From Rhodospirillales bacterium 24-66-33 (GTDB lineage: Bacteria; Pseudomonadota; Alphaproteobacteria; Reyranellales; Reyranellaceae), in contig NCHQ01000010.1 in the NCBI GenBank assembly GCA_002281855.1, positions 100,637 to 164,636 of the forward strand: a DNA stretch of 64,000 bases. Reading direction: 5' to 3'. Below the pieces are notes generated by a model, which saw nothing but the letters and a program-made list of their open reading frames with translations, did no database searches and was not told where the DNA came from. Shown one piece after another: positions 1-8,624 of this stretch. Made by a program: the position numbers and the translations under genes. Numbering within the stretch: the first letter of the stretch is position 1; each line of letters begins with the position of its first letter.

Positions 1-727
1 CGTGGCCGTTCAGCTTGCCCTTGAGTTCGGGGTAGATGACCGTGATCGCCGTGGCGCTGCCGGTGGTCGTCGGCTGCAGCGACAGCATGGCCGAGCGCGC
101 GCGGCGCAGGTCCTTGTGCGGCGCATCGACGACGACGTTGGTGTTGGTCGGGGCATGGATCGTCGTGATCTGGCCATGCCGGATGCCGATCGATTCGTGC
201 ACGACCTTGACCACGGGTGCGAGGCAATTGGTGGTGCAGGAGGCCGCCGTCAGCAGGTGATGACGGGCCGGCTCGTAGAGATGGTCGTTGACGCCCAGCA
301 CGAGGTTGAGCGCCCGCTCGTCCTTGACCGGCGCCGCGACGATGACCTTCTTCACGCCACGATCGAAGTAGGCCTGCAGCTGCTCCGGCTTCAGGAACTT
401 GCCGGTGCATTCGAGCACCATCTCGCAGCCGAGGTCACCCCAGGCCACGTCTCCGGGCGAGGCGGCGGCGCTGAAGCCCAGATAGGTGCCGCCCACCCCC
501 ATACCGCGCTCGCCATCGAGTTCGAAGGAGGTGTGCCAGCGGCCGTGCATGCTGTCGAATTCGAGAAGATGCGCGGTCGCGGCCGCACCGCCCTTGATCT
601 CGTTTACGTGGATGACCTCAAGGCGGTTGCCGCGCCGAGGATCGTCCAGCGGGCGCTGTATGCCTCCGAACGCAGCGCGCAGTGCGAGGCGTCCCATGCG
701 ACCCATGCCGTTGATTCCGACTTTCAT
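1..727 (-). CDS. Glyceraldehyde-3-phosphate dehydrogenase, ars-operon type (3' end outside window)
   Basis: Type I GAPDH, an NAD-dependent cytoplasmic enzyme. The N-terminal Rossmann motif [14 protein letters not shown] is at residues 4-17. The catalytic block SCTTNC places the nucleophile at about Cys164. About 242 codons are present and the C-terminal third lies beyond the window edge. The ATG at 727 is 17 bases past the stop of the ArsR-ArsC fusion gene, so the two are probably co-transcribed. In arsenic loci such a GAPDH makes 1-arseno-3-phosphoglycerate, which ArsJ exports. An arsJ gene is therefore expected just left of the window (inference). A housekeeping GAPDH is the alternative, but the position argues for the ars role. 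Confidence 0.9.
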   Translation of the reverse strand, partial: MKVGINGMGRMGRLALRAAFGGIQRPLDDPRRGNRLEVIHVNEIKGGAAATAHLLEFDSMHGRWHTSFELDGERGMGVGGTYLGFSAAASPGDVAWGDLGCEMVLECTGKFLKPEQLQAYFDRGVKKVIVAAPVKDERALNLVLGVNDHLYEPARHHLLTAASCTTNCLAPVVKVVHESIGIRHGQITTIHAPTNTNVVVDAPHKDLRRARSAMLSLQPTTTGSATAITVIYPELKGKLNGH

Positions 728-743
728 GGCCTGTCCTGCCTAC

Positions 744-1592
744 TTACGCCGGTGCTTTTGCAGAGTCGCCGATCTCGTCGAGCCGCTTCTTGAGCGCCAT
801 CCGGTCGAGCGACGCATAGGGAAGGTTGACGAAGATCTCGAGGCGCCGGCGGATCATGCCGTAGAGTTCGTTGATCATGGTGGCGCGCTCCACCTCCGAT
901 CCCATGAACTTGGCGGGATCGGGCAGCGGCCAGGCGCCCGTGACCGGCCGCTCGCCGAAGTCGGGGCACTGCTGGCCCTGCAGGACGTCACAGAGCGTGA
1001 TGACGAAATCCATGCGCGGGGCGTTCGGTCCGGTGAACTCGTCCCACGACTTGCAGCGCAAGCCCTCAACCTCGTGACCGAGGGCGCGAAGCTTGGCCAG
1101 CACCTCCGGCATCGGCTGTCCCGCCGGATCGGAGCCGGCGGAGTAGGCATTGAACTTGCCCTTGCCTACCTGCTCGAGGATCGCCTCGGCCATGAGCGAT
1201 CGGGCGGAATTGTGCGTGCACAGGAACAGGACGTTGAAGGCGGGGGTCATGTGAACCTCGGGTTGATCCTCGGGCAGGAGTCGCGCCAGGTCGCCACAGA
1301 GGTCCGGTCGTCCGCCACAGCACGTCTCCGTCAGGAAGCTGAAGAGCGCGCGCAAACCGGCGAAGCGGACCGCGTAGATGATGTTGCGGCCCTGCCGGGT
1401 GGACTGGACGAGGCCGGACTGTTCGAGAGCGGCCAGATGGAACGACAGCGTCGAGGGCACCTGCCCCAGGGCGCTGGCGAGTTCGCCAGCCGCCATGCCG
1501 GAAGCGCCCTTGGTCGCCAGAATCCGCATCAGGTTGAGGCGGGTTTCCTGCGAAAGGGCACTGAATCCGGCAGCGGCGTCGGACGATTCCAT
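744..1592 (-). CDS. ArsR-ArsC fusion: arsenic-responsive repressor joined to arsenate reductase
   Basis: A 282-residue two-domain protein. Residues 1-100 form an ArsR/SmtB winged helix (SALSQETRLNLMRIL, then recognition helix PSTLSFHLAALEQSGLV). Cys91, Cys92 and Cys99 follow in a CCGGRPDLC motif that resembles the C-terminal As(III) site of Acidithiobacillus ArsR. Residues about 117-282 are a low-molecular-weight phosphatase-type arsenate reductase with the CX5R loop (Cys125-Arg131, CTHNSAR) and a later resolving-type Cys in QQCPDFG. The ATG at 1592 is preferred because it starts exactly at the ArsR domain. An upstream in-frame start at 1691 would run across the divergent ACR3 promoter. Sensor and reductase in one chain ties expression to catalysis. 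Confidence 0.92.
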   Translation of the reverse strand: MESSDAAAGFSALSQETRLNLMRILATKGASGMAAGELASALGQVPSTLSFHLAALEQSGLVQSTRQGRNIIYAVRFAGLRALFSFLTETCCGGRPDLCGDLARLLPEDQPEVHMTPAFNVLFLCTHNSARSLMAEAILEQVGKGKFNAYSAGSDPAGQPMPEVLAKLRALGHEVEGLRCKSWDEFTGPNAPRMDFVITLCDVLQGQQCPDFGERPVTGAWPLPDPAKFMGSEVERATMINELYGMIRRRLEIFVNLPYASLDRMALKKRLDEIGDSAKAPA

Positions 1593-1619
1593 AATTCTCG
1601 AATAATCCAAAAATGTGAC

Positions 1620-1627
1620 ATACGTAT
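1620..1627. promoter_or_regulatory. Candidate ArsR operator in the divergent ars promoter region
   Basis: The 97-bp gap between the ArsR-ArsC start (1592) and the ACR3 start (1690) is locally AT-rich. It contains the perfect 8-bp palindrome ATACGTAT. A repressor of the ArsR family controlling both divergent transcripts would be expected to bind here. The palindrome is seen directly; its role as operator is inference. Confidence 0.3.
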
Positions 1628-1689
1628 TACTCAGTTGGCCGTTAGGAGTCGATGGCGAACCTCGGCAGATCGATCCGGAGACGACCCGC

Positions 1690-2733
1690 ATGTCCCTATT
1701 CGAGCGTTACCTGACCCTGTGGGTCGCCCTGTGCATCGTCGTCGGCATCGCGCTGGGACACTTCTTTCCCGCCCTGTTCCACGCCGTCGGCACGGCGGAG
1801 GTGGCGCACGTCAACCTGCCCGTCGCGGCGCTGATCTGGCTGATGATCATCCCAATGCTGATCAAGGTCGATTTCGCCGCCATGGCCGAGGTGCGCACGC
1901 ATTGGCGGGGCATCGGTGTGACGCTGTTCATCAACTGGGCGGTGAAGCCGTTCTCGATGGCCCTGCTGGGCTGGCTGTTCGTGGGCTATCTGTTCAGGCC
2001 TTGGCTGCCGGCCGACCAGATCGAGAGCTACATCGCCGGGCTCATCCTGCTGGCTGCGGCGCCCTGCACCGCGATGGTGTTCGTGTGGAGCAACCTGTCG
2101 GACGGCGAGCCCGACTTCACGCTGACCCAGGTGGCGCTGAACGACACGATCATGCTCGTGGCCTTCGCGCCTATCGTCGGGCTGCTGCTGGGTCTCTCGG
2201 CGATCGTCGTACCGTGGCCGACGCTGCTGCTGTCGGTCGTGCTCTACATCCTCGTGCCCGTGGTGCTCGCCCAATTCCTGCGCCGTGCGGCGCTGGCGAA
2301 GGGCGGCCAGGCGGGGCTCGACCGGCTGCTGGCGCGTCTGCAGCCCGCCTCGCTGGTTGCGTTGCTGGCGACGCTCGTCCTGCTGTTCGGCTTCCAGGGT
2401 GAGCAGATCATCGCGCAGCCGCTGATCATCGCCCTGCTGGCCGTGCCGATCCTGATCCAGGTCTATTTCAACTCGGGCCTCGCCTATCTGCTCAACCGCG
2501 CGGCCGGCGAGGACCATCGGATCGCCGCGCCCTCGGCACTGATTGGCGCCAGCAACTTCTTCGAACTCGCGGTCGCGGCCGCCATCAGCCTGTTCGGCTT
2601 CTCCTCAGGCGCGGCGCTGGCCACCGTGGTCGGCGTCCTCATCGAAGTGCCGGTCATGCTGTCGGTGGTGAAGATCGTGAACGCCAGCAAGGGCTGGTAC
2701 GAGTCCGGCGCCGCGGTGTCGCGTCGGCGTTGA
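1690..2733 (+). CDS. ACR3-family arsenite efflux transporter
   Basis: A 347-residue inner-membrane protein with about ten hydrophobic segments, the usual ACR3 size. The conserved Cys is at 126 in AAPCTAMVFVWS, matching the essential Cys of characterised ACR3 proteins. The partner motif VALNDTIMLV follows. It exports As(III) driven by the proton motive force. The ATG at 1690 opens MSLFERYLTLWV, the typical N terminus; an upstream extension to 1615 lies within the regulatory gap. It is transcribed divergently from the arsR-arsC fusion and GAPDH genes, so the locus covers sensing, arsenate reduction, arsenite export and probably the arseno-phosphoglycerate route. Confidence 0.93.
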   Translation: MSLFERYLTLWVALCIVVGIALGHFFPALFHAVGTAEVAHVNLPVAALIWLMIIPMLIKVDFAAMAEVRTHWRGIGVTLFINWAVKPFSMALLGWLFVGYLFRPWLPADQIESYIAGLILLAAAPCTAMVFVWSNLSDGEPDFTLTQVALNDTIMLVAFAPIVGLLLGLSAIVVPWPTLLLSVVLYILVPVVLAQFLRRAALAKGGQAGLDRLLARLQPASLVALLATLVLLFGFQGEQIIAQPLIIALLAVPILIQVYFNSGLAYLLNRAAGEDHRIAAPSALIGASNFFELAVAAAISLFGFSSGAALATVVGVLIEVPVMLSVVKIVNASKGWYESGAAVSRRR

Positions 2734-2739
2734 GGGACG

Positions 2740-3231
2740 CTATGGCTTCGAGCGCTTCCAGGGAAAGAACAGCTGCATCCCAGGCTGGAGCAGATCCCTG
2801 CGCGGCAGAAAGAGGCTCGCGACGAGGGCGACGCCCATGCTCCCCAACCACAACCAGAAGCCCAAATCGTGACTCACGATGCGACCGCCTGTCCAGCCGT
2901 TCGAGTGGAACTCGACGCGGAGGTGCCAGGGCGCGACCGCCAGACTCGCGGCGCACCACAGCAGGCCCGCCGACCGCGCTCTCCTGAACCAGAGCGTGGC
3001 CCATCCCATGAAGAGCAGGACGTTGGCCCACCAGGTGAAGAAGCCGTATTCCCCGCCGGTGTTGATCTCGGCAGGCCAGAGGAGGGCGCCGAACAACAAG
3101 GCTGCGAAGGCCGATTCGCATGTCATTCGGTCGTTGAAATGACAGAGGGCGGTTTGCGTCAGGCATGCCGCATAGAGGACGACGCTCAGGAACAGCAGAG
3201 GTCGGACGGCATCGACCGGCTTAGAGCCCAT
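2740..3231 (-). CDS. Small multi-spanning membrane protein of unknown function
   Basis: 163 residues with about four hydrophobic segments: near residues 10-28, 40-55, 62-80 and 125-145. Trp is abundant and the C terminus is basic. I do not recognise the family. It converges on the ACR3 gene and ends 7 bases from it, so it may belong to the arsenic locus by position only. Hydrophobic segments in phase with the reading frame support a real gene. Confidence 0.65.
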   Translation of the reverse strand: MGSKPVDAVRPLLFLSVVLYAACLTQTALCHFNDRMTCESAFAALLFGALLWPAEINTGGEYGFFTWWANVLLFMGWATLWFRRARSAGLLWCAASLAVAPWHLRVEFHSNGWTGGRIVSHDLGFWLWLGSMGVALVASLFLPRRDLLQPGMQLFFPWKRSKP

Positions 3232-3389
3232 GACAGGTTGTCCCGATCATCGTTCCGGCTTGACGTTAGCGGGCTCCGGGGTTGCCCGCTAGGGCATACG
3301 TTGCTCACTGCGGAACCGTCGCCGCGCTGGCGGTTTCCCGGTGCGCGTCGGCTGCTATCCTCTGCCCGCGACAGGGAGCGTGAAGGACA

Positions 3390-4064
3390 ATGGATTTTCA
3401 GGAACTGGTGCACAGCCGCCGCAGCACGCGCGGCTTCAAGGACAGGCCGGTGCCGAAGGCGGTGATCGCCGAGATCATCGAGGACGCCAAGCGCGCGCCG
3501 TCTTCGATGAACAGCCAGCCTTGGCATGTCCATGTCCTGACCGGCGCGCCGCTCGACGAGGTGCGTCGCCGCAACATGGAGGAGATGGTGGCGGGCAAGC
3601 CGTCGAAGCGTGACATCTTCACCCATGGCCCCTACGAGGGCGCCCATCGCGAGCGCCAGGTCGGCGTCGCCAAGCAGCTGTTCGCCGCCATGGGCATCGC
3701 GCGCGACGACAAGGCGATGCGCCAGGACTGGGTGCTGCGCGGCTTCCGACAGTTCGACGCGCCGGTCTCGCTGGTGCTCACTTACGACCGCGTGCTCGAT
3801 CCTGGCGCCACCTGCCATTTCGATCTCGGCGCGCTGTGCTACGGCATCGTGCTGGCCGCCTGGGACCGCGGCATTGGCGCCGTGGTGAACGGGCAGGGCA
3901 TCGCGCGCTCCGACATCGTGCGCGAGGTGGCGAGCATCCCCGACGACGAGGCGATCATGACCTGCGTCGCCTTGGGCTATCCCGACGACAGGTTTCCGGC
4001 CAACGCCGTGAAATCGGAGCGGACGCCCGCCGAGGCTTTCGTGCGCTACGTCGGGTTCGACTGA
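3390..4064 (+). CDS. Nitroreductase family protein (FMN-dependent)
   Basis: 224 residues. The N-terminal RRSTRGFKDRPVP motif is the FMN phosphate-binding stretch of the nitroreductase/NfsB fold, and APSSMNSQPWHVHV is the second flavin-contact motif. The C-terminal ALGYPDDRFPANAVKSER is also typical. Such homodimeric flavoproteins reduce nitroaromatics, quinones or related compounds with NAD(P)H in the cytoplasm. GGGAGCG precedes the ATG at a suitable distance. It is a single transcription unit between convergent neighbours; the substrate cannot be read from sequence. Confidence 0.9.
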   Translation: MDFQELVHSRRSTRGFKDRPVPKAVIAEIIEDAKRAPSSMNSQPWHVHVLTGAPLDEVRRRNMEEMVAGKPSKRDIFTHGPYEGAHRERQVGVAKQLFAAMGIARDDKAMRQDWVLRGFRQFDAPVSLVLTYDRVLDPGATCHFDLGALCYGIVLAAWDRGIGAVVNGQGIARSDIVREVASIPDDEAIMTCVALGYPDDRFPANAVKSERTPAEAFVRYVGFD

Positions 4065-4074
4065 AAGCGCGTCT

Positions 4075-4575
4075 CTAGCTCGAGGCGTTGCTCGTGCAGT
4101 TGGAGACGGCCTGGAGGACGGCCTCCATCGACTGGCGGGACAGGTCCCAGGTGTAGGTATTGCCGGCCAACGAGACTTCGAGCCGCTTAGCCGCCATGAA
4201 GCGGTCGACGGTCGCATAGTCGAGTGGCACCGAAGCGCGATTCTTGTCGGCAGCGTTCGGGACGATCTGGATGGGCGGCTTGCCGTCGAAGCGGATCCGT
4301 AACGGTGTCTTGCCGCTGCCGTCGACGCCCGGCACGCTCATGAAATGCTGGCGGTCGGCAGTGAAGGCGATGCGCAGCAGGCTGGCGCCGCTGCCCTTGC
4401 TCGCGGCACAGCGGTGGAACTTGCCGCCCTGGCTGATCTTGAGGATGGTGAAGGTGCCGACCTTGCCGACCTGCTGTTCGTGCCACTGCGCCGACGCGGT
4501 CGGCGCGAAGAAGATGACGGAAACGGCCGCGCAGAAGGCACTCGCGGCCTTCGGTGCATTTGCTCTGTAACGCAT
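4075..4575 (-). CDS. Secreted protein, IalB-like hypothetical
   Basis: 166 residues starting with a clear Sec signal peptide (basic MRYRANAPK, hydrophobic core, cleavage near TASAQ at about residue 29). The mature part begins WHEQQVGKVGTF and holds two Cys, one near the N terminus and one in SNCTSN near the C terminus, so a disulfide is possible. The overall pattern recalls periplasmic invasion-associated-locus-B-type proteins, but I cannot assign it firmly. The ATG at 4575 is chosen over 4611 because it opens the signal peptide. It converges with the nitroreductase gene, 10 bases apart. Confidence 0.7.
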   Translation of the reverse strand: MRYRANAPKAASAFCAAVSVIFFAPTASAQWHEQQVGKVGTFTILKISQGGKFHRCAASKGSGASLLRIAFTADRQHFMSVPGVDGSGKTPLRIRFDGKPPIQIVPNAADKNRASVPLDYATVDRFMAAKRLEVSLAGNTYTWDLSRQSMEAVLQAVSNCTSNASS

Positions 4576-4679
4576 AGACTGACGATCTCCCCGAGTTCGT
4601 GCGCCCCGCACGCACGCCGGCCGACTCTACAAGGAGGCGAACCGGCCGACAACAATTGCAACCGGAAGGAACGCGCCCT

Positions 4680-5258
4680 TCAGCCGCGGCCCATCGCGTA
4701 GAACTCCGGGTTCGGGCGCATGCTGGTGACGTTGGCCATGCGATTGGACAGGCCGAAGAAGGCGGCGATGGCGGCGATGTCCCAGACGTCTTCCTCATCG
4801 AAGCCGTGCTTCTTCAGCGTCTCGATGTCGTCGTCGCCAACCTGGTGGGCGGACTGGCTCACCTTCACCGCGAAGTCGAGCATCGCTTTCTGGCGCGGCG
4901 AGATGTCGGCCTTGCGGTAGTTGATCGCGACCTGGTCGGCGATCAGAGGGTCCTTGGCGCGGATGCGCAGGATCGCGCCATGGGCGATCACGCAATACTG
5001 GCACTGATTGAGGTTCGAGGTCGCCACGACGATCATCTCGCGCTCGGCCTTGCTGAGGTTGCCGGGCTTGTCCATCAGCGCATCGTGGTAGGCGAAGAAG
5101 GCGCGGAATTCCTCTGGGCGATGCGCCAGCACGAGGAAGACGTTGGGAATGAAGCCGGATTTCTCCTGCACCTTCTCGATGCGCGCGCGGATGTCGGCCG
5201 GCATGTCGGCGAGGGCGGGCACGGGAAAGCGGCTGATGGCGGGATCTTTGGCGGACAT
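4680..5258 (-). CDS. Peroxidase-related AhpD-like (carboxymuconolactone decarboxylase family) protein
   Basis: 192 residues of all-alpha AhpD fold. Glu73 lies in AEREMIVVATS. The redox centre is Cys86-x-x-Cys89 with His93 in NQCQYCVIAHG, the alkylhydroperoxidase signature. Such proteins reduce peroxides through a thiol pair and a thioredoxin- or lipoyl-type partner. GGAGAACGAC before the ATG at 5258 decides the start against a longer arginine-rich extension. It is close behind the lipoprotein gene at 5294-5641 on the same strand, so the two may be co-transcribed. Confidence 0.88.
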   Translation of the reverse strand: MSAKDPAISRFPVPALADMPADIRARIEKVQEKSGFIPNVFLVLAHRPEEFRAFFAYHDALMDKPGNLSKAEREMIVVATSNLNQCQYCVIAHGAILRIRAKDPLIADQVAINYRKADISPRQKAMLDFAVKVSQSAHQVGDDDIETLKKHGFDEEDVWDIAAIAAFFGLSNRMANVTSMRPNPEFYAMGRG

Positions 5259-5293
5259 GTCGTTCTCCGGAAAGCTCAAGACGTGTTTGCGCC

Positions 5294-5641
5294 TCAGCTT
5301 TCCTCTTCTTCGTCGCCGCTGTCGAGCCACTCGACGACGCGGACCATGCGCCCGTCCTTGTCGAACACGATCCTGAGGCTGTCATACTCCGTGCCGTCGG
5401 GCGTATCCTTGAGATAGTGCCAGTGGGCCACGGTGCCGCTGCCATGGCCGCGCACGCGGATGGCCTTGCCGAACTGGCGTACGACGTCGGCATAGGTCGT
5501 TTGGCCCGGCGTCAGCTTCTCGACCGCACCGGCATCGATCGGCTGGCCGATCTCGCGGGCACAGGCGCCGAGCGCTAGCACGCACAGGAGCGCCGCAAGG
5601 CTTCCGCGGACCGGCTTGAGGATTTTGGACGGAAGTCGCAC
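5294..5641 (-). CDS. Small lipoprotein, SmpA/BamE-like fold
   Basis: 115 residues with a lipoprotein signal: basic start, hydrophobic stretch, then lipobox LGAC with the modified Cys at 27. The mature part contains LTPGQTTYADVVRQFGKA, the helix pair typical of SmpA/OmlA (BamE-like) domains. It ends in an acidic tail (DEEEES). It is probably anchored to a membrane facing the periplasm. A role in outer-membrane assembly cannot be claimed from the fold alone. Confidence 0.75.
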   Translation of the reverse strand: MRLPSKILKPVRGSLAALLCVLALGACAREIGQPIDAGAVEKLTPGQTTYADVVRQFGKAIRVRGHGSGTVAHWHYLKDTPDGTEYDSLRIVFDKDGRMVRVVEWLDSGDEEEES

Positions 5642-6035
5642 CCTGCCTCACAAAGCTGAACCAACACGCACAAGCGTAAGAAAAGTCCAAGGATATGGCG
5701 ATTTCTTGGCGCCCTGACAGTTCGGTGGGCGAGGCTGACCGTTACCTCAAAGCCTGGGGCGACGGCGGGCGCGGTGGGCACGGTCGAGGCCGGCGCCTTC
5801 GTCGTGCTGCCGCCGCCAAACCCGTACCAGGTGGTCGGATTGCAGGCGGCGTCCAATGTGGACAGATAGTATTGCAGCGGACCGCCACCAATGCCGACAT
5901 TGATGGCGAGGCGGAATTCATTGTCGCTCGGGGCAACATAGGAGTGCGCGATGTTCGTCGATGCCATGCTGAGGGAGAGGCAGTTGAGGTTGGCTGGATG
6001 TCGAACGAACGCCCTTTGAAGTCGAGGCCTCACCC
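5642..6035. other. Gap without a convincing gene
   Basis: About 394 bases between the lipoprotein gene and the regulator at 6036. Reading frames exist on both strands. One on minus from about 5967 reads MASTNIAHSYVAPSDNEF and is low in charged residues, but it has no ribosome site and runs into the lipoprotein start. I see no repeat, hairpin or RNA gene that I can support. Confidence 0.4.
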
Positions 6036-6905
6036 ATGAGTCTGTCCGGACGGGCGGGTGATATGGCATCGCATCCCGAGGTCTACACAATCGGCCGCAT
6101 ATCGACCGAGTTCTTCCTGCGCGGGTTCGAAGTGATCGGCCAGGTGCACGACGACATACTGGGCGGCATGATCCTCATGACCATGCTGGGCGAGGCACTC
6201 GGAAACGCGGGCGCACCCGCGGCGATCGGGATTCGCGAGCTGGCGCGTCGGCTCGATATTCCCTTCGAGACCGTTCGGCGGCAAGTCCACAAACTCGTTC
6301 GAAGCCGCGCCTGCCGCGCTGAGGATGGAGGCATATGCCTTGCCCCTTCGTTTCGACGGAGCACGCGTACGAATGCCATGCTGCGCAAGATCCATCTGGA
6401 GGCCGTTCGCATGCTCGATGGGCTCAGGCGCATCAGGATCGGGCATTATAAACCGCCCGGCTCGTCCGCCACGTCCCGCACCCTGAGCAAGGAGCAGGCC
6501 GTCGTCGTCGCGGCCTCGATCCGTCTTCTGCTAGCGGCCCTGAAAGCGCTGCGGGGCTTCTTCAAGGGCGACCTCATGAGCGGACTGGTGTTCACCGCGA
6601 TTCGAGCCGCCAACACGAAGCACATCACGAACACCGCGCCCGGCGCCAATAAGGATCTGCTGCCCGACGCCGATCGGCGGCCGGTCAGCATGATGGCGAT
6701 TTCGAACTCGATGAGGCTTCCCTACGAAACGGTTCGGCGGCACGCCGCAAAATTGATCAGGCAGGGCATGTGCCGGCGTGCCGGCCGCGATGGCCTGGTC
6801 GTCCCCACGGCCACATTGCGGGGCATGACGTTCGAAGCTGGTACGGTGGTTCAGCTGGTGTTCGACTTCATGCAGGAACTGCGGACATCCGGCATGAGAG
6901 TCTGA
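6036..6905 (+). CDS. Putative regulator with two tandem winged-helix copies
   Basis: 289 residues built as an internal duplication. Copy one (about 68-104) has IRELARRLDIPFETVRRQVH followed by KLVRSRACR and a wing-like strand. Copy two (about 224-262) has AISNSMRLPYETVRRHAAK, then LIRQGMCRR and a second wing. The shared pattern is P[FY]ETVRR..[AV].KL[IV]R..[AM]CR. Each copy is preceded by a mostly helical segment. The protein probably binds DNA through two helix-turn-helices in one chain. I do not recognise a named family. The start is uncertain: an in-frame ATG at 6063 is an alternative. Confidence 0.65.
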   Translation: MSLSGRAGDMASHPEVYTIGRISTEFFLRGFEVIGQVHDDILGGMILMTMLGEALGNAGAPAAIGIRELARRLDIPFETVRRQVHKLVRSRACRAEDGGICLAPSFRRSTRTNAMLRKIHLEAVRMLDGLRRIRIGHYKPPGSSATSRTLSKEQAVVVAASIRLLLAALKALRGFFKGDLMSGLVFTAIRAANTKHITNTAPGANKDLLPDADRRPVSMMAISNSMRLPYETVRRHAAKLIRQGMCRRAGRDGLVVPTATLRGMTFEAGTVVQLVFDFMQELRTSGMRV

Positions 6906-6943
6906 GGTCGGGGAACGCCCGCGGCTCTCCCTCGTTGGTGCAG

Positions 6944-7426
6944 ATGGACATCGACGATTTTGCCGGCACCTCGCCGGAATTGCTTCCTGAAACCTATCTC
7001 GCCGGCGACCTCGAAGGCTGGGGCGTGGTCGAGCGCGTGACCGGCGGACTGCAGCAGCGCTTCACCGTGAAGGCACAGGGCACTTGGGACGAAGCGGCGC
7101 GTATCCTCCACTTTGTGGAGACCTGGACCTTCGACGATGGACGACAAGACACGCTCACCTGGAGGATCTCGAAGCTCGCCTCGGAGCGCTACAGCGGCCA
7201 GGAGTCGCGGCTCGACGGCGAAGCCGAGGGCGACAGGGCGGGCTGTGCCTTCCATTGGCGCTATACGCGCGACACGCCGCAGGGCGGTGGCGACGACAAG
7301 TCGATGGTTTTGAACTTCAACGACTGGTTCTACCGTATCGACGAACGGGTCGTGATGGTGCGCGGCAGCGCGGGGCGCGCGGGCATTCCCTTCTCCATCC
7401 TGCACGCCACCTATCGACGGCTCTGA
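6944..7426 (+). CDS. DUF3833-family protein
   Basis: 160 residues matching the DUF3833 layout: PETYLAGDLEGWGVVERVTG, then strand-rich segments ending in NFNDWFYRIDERVVMVRGSA. Proteins of this family often carry a lipoprotein signal, but none is visible here, so it is probably cytoplasmic or the start is wrong. The biochemical role of the family is unknown. It converges with ackA, with only 3 bases between the stops. Confidence 0.75.
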   Translation: MDIDDFAGTSPELLPETYLAGDLEGWGVVERVTGGLQQRFTVKAQGTWDEAARILHFVETWTFDDGRQDTLTWRISKLASERYSGQESRLDGEAEGDRAGCAFHWRYTRDTPQGGGDDKSMVLNFNDWFYRIDERVVMVRGSAGRAGIPFSILHATYRRL

Positions 7427-7429
7427 CGG

Positions 7430-8614
7430 TCAGCCGTTGGCCAGTGTCGCCCTCGTATAGTGGGCGATCATGCGTTCCTCGTCGGTCGGCACGATCCAGG
7501 CAGAGACAGCTGAACCGTCGGCGCTGATCCGTCCCCCGCCGGCAAGATTGCGCGCCGGGTCGAGCGTGACGCCGAGCCAGCGACACCCCTGCAGGATCTC
7601 GGCGCGGGTGGCTGCATCGTGTTCGCCGATACCGGCCGTGAACACGATGCCGTCGACGCCGCCCAGCGCAGCGGCGAGCGAGCCGATCTCGCGCACAATG
7701 CGATAGACGAACAGGTCGATGGCCTCGCGCGCCGCGGGTTCGGTGGAGGCGCGCAGGGTGCGCATATCGGAGGAGATGCCCGACACACCGAGCAGCCCCG
7801 ATCTGCGATAGAGAAGATCCTCGATCACTGAAAAGCTCAGGCCGCGCTGCTGTGCCAGGTAGAGTAGCACGCCGGGATCGAGCGCCCCCGCCCGCGTTCC
7901 CATCATGAGCCCGTCCAGCGCCGTGAAGCCCATCGTGCTGGCGACGCTGCGTCCATCTCTTGTGGCGCAGAGGCTGGCGCCGTTGCCGAGATGGGCGATG
8001 ATCAGCCGGCCCTGTGCCAGCGCCGGCTGGGTGGCGCGAAGGCGGCTCGTGACGAAATCGTAGGACAGGCCGTGGAAGCCGTAGCGTCGCACGCCGTCCG
8101 CGGTCAGCTCGCGCGGCAGGGCGAATTCCTGTGCCAGCATCGGCTGGGTCCGATGGAATGCGGTGTCGAAGCAGGCGATCTGCGGCAGGTGAGGCGCCGC
8201 GTCGAGGATCGCCGCGATCGGCGCCAGATTGTGCGGCTGGTGCAAGGGCGCCAGCGGCACCAGCGCTTCGAGTTCGGACACGATCGCCCGGTCGATGCGG
8301 ACCGGCGCCGCGAACGTCGTGCCGCCATGGACGACGCGATGGCCGAAGGCGAGGACCGGGCGGCCGGCGAGGAGCGCCTGACCCTGCGCCAGGATCTCCA
8401 CCGTCGCGCCGGGATGGTCGAGCGCGCCGTCCGGCCATTTCCGCTCGGCCACGGTCTGGCCCGCGGCGTCCCGCACCTCGAGGTGCGGACCGACGCCGAT
8501 CCTCTCGACCTGTCCGCGATAGAGCAGGGCGCCGTCGGCACCGGAATCGTACAGCGCGAACTTGATGCTGGAGGAGCCGGCGTTCAGGACGGCAATGCAG
8601 CCGGTCTCGGGCAT
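7430..8614 (-). CDS. ackA: Acetate/propionate family kinase
   Basis: 394 residues, full length for acetate kinase of the ASKHA fold. Visible motifs are the N-terminal LNAGSSSIKFALY, the substrate loop FGHRVVHGG, the catalytic FDTAFH, the phosphate loop HLGNGASLCA and GTRAGALDPGVL. It interconverts acyl phosphate plus ADP with carboxylate plus ATP. It is the last gene of an operon after DUF3141, phosphate acyltransferase and FabI-like genes and starts 10 bases after the fabI stop. The ATG at 8614 directly precedes the first strand; longer starts would run into fabI. Confidence 0.93.
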   Translation of the reverse strand: MPETGCIAVLNAGSSSIKFALYDSGADGALLYRGQVERIGVGPHLEVRDAAGQTVAERKWPDGALDHPGATVEILAQGQALLAGRPVLAFGHRVVHGGTTFAAPVRIDRAIVSELEALVPLAPLHQPHNLAPIAAILDAAPHLPQIACFDTAFHRTQPMLAQEFALPRELTADGVRRYGFHGLSYDFVTSRLRATQPALAQGRLIIAHLGNGASLCATRDGRSVASTMGFTALDGLMMGTRAGALDPGVLLYLAQQRGLSFSVIEDLLYRRSGLLGVSGISSDMRTLRASTEPAAREAIDLFVYRIVREIGSLAAALGGVDGIVFTAGIGEHDAATRAEILQGCRWLGVTLDPARNLAGGGRISADGSAVSAWIVPTDEERMIAHYTRATLANG

Positions 8615-8624
8615 CGAGGCGGCC

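Noticed and set aside
5742..6090. Minus-strand frame beginning MASTNIAHSY
   Set aside because: No ribosome site, no family and overlap with the lipoprotein start; noted only as gap content.
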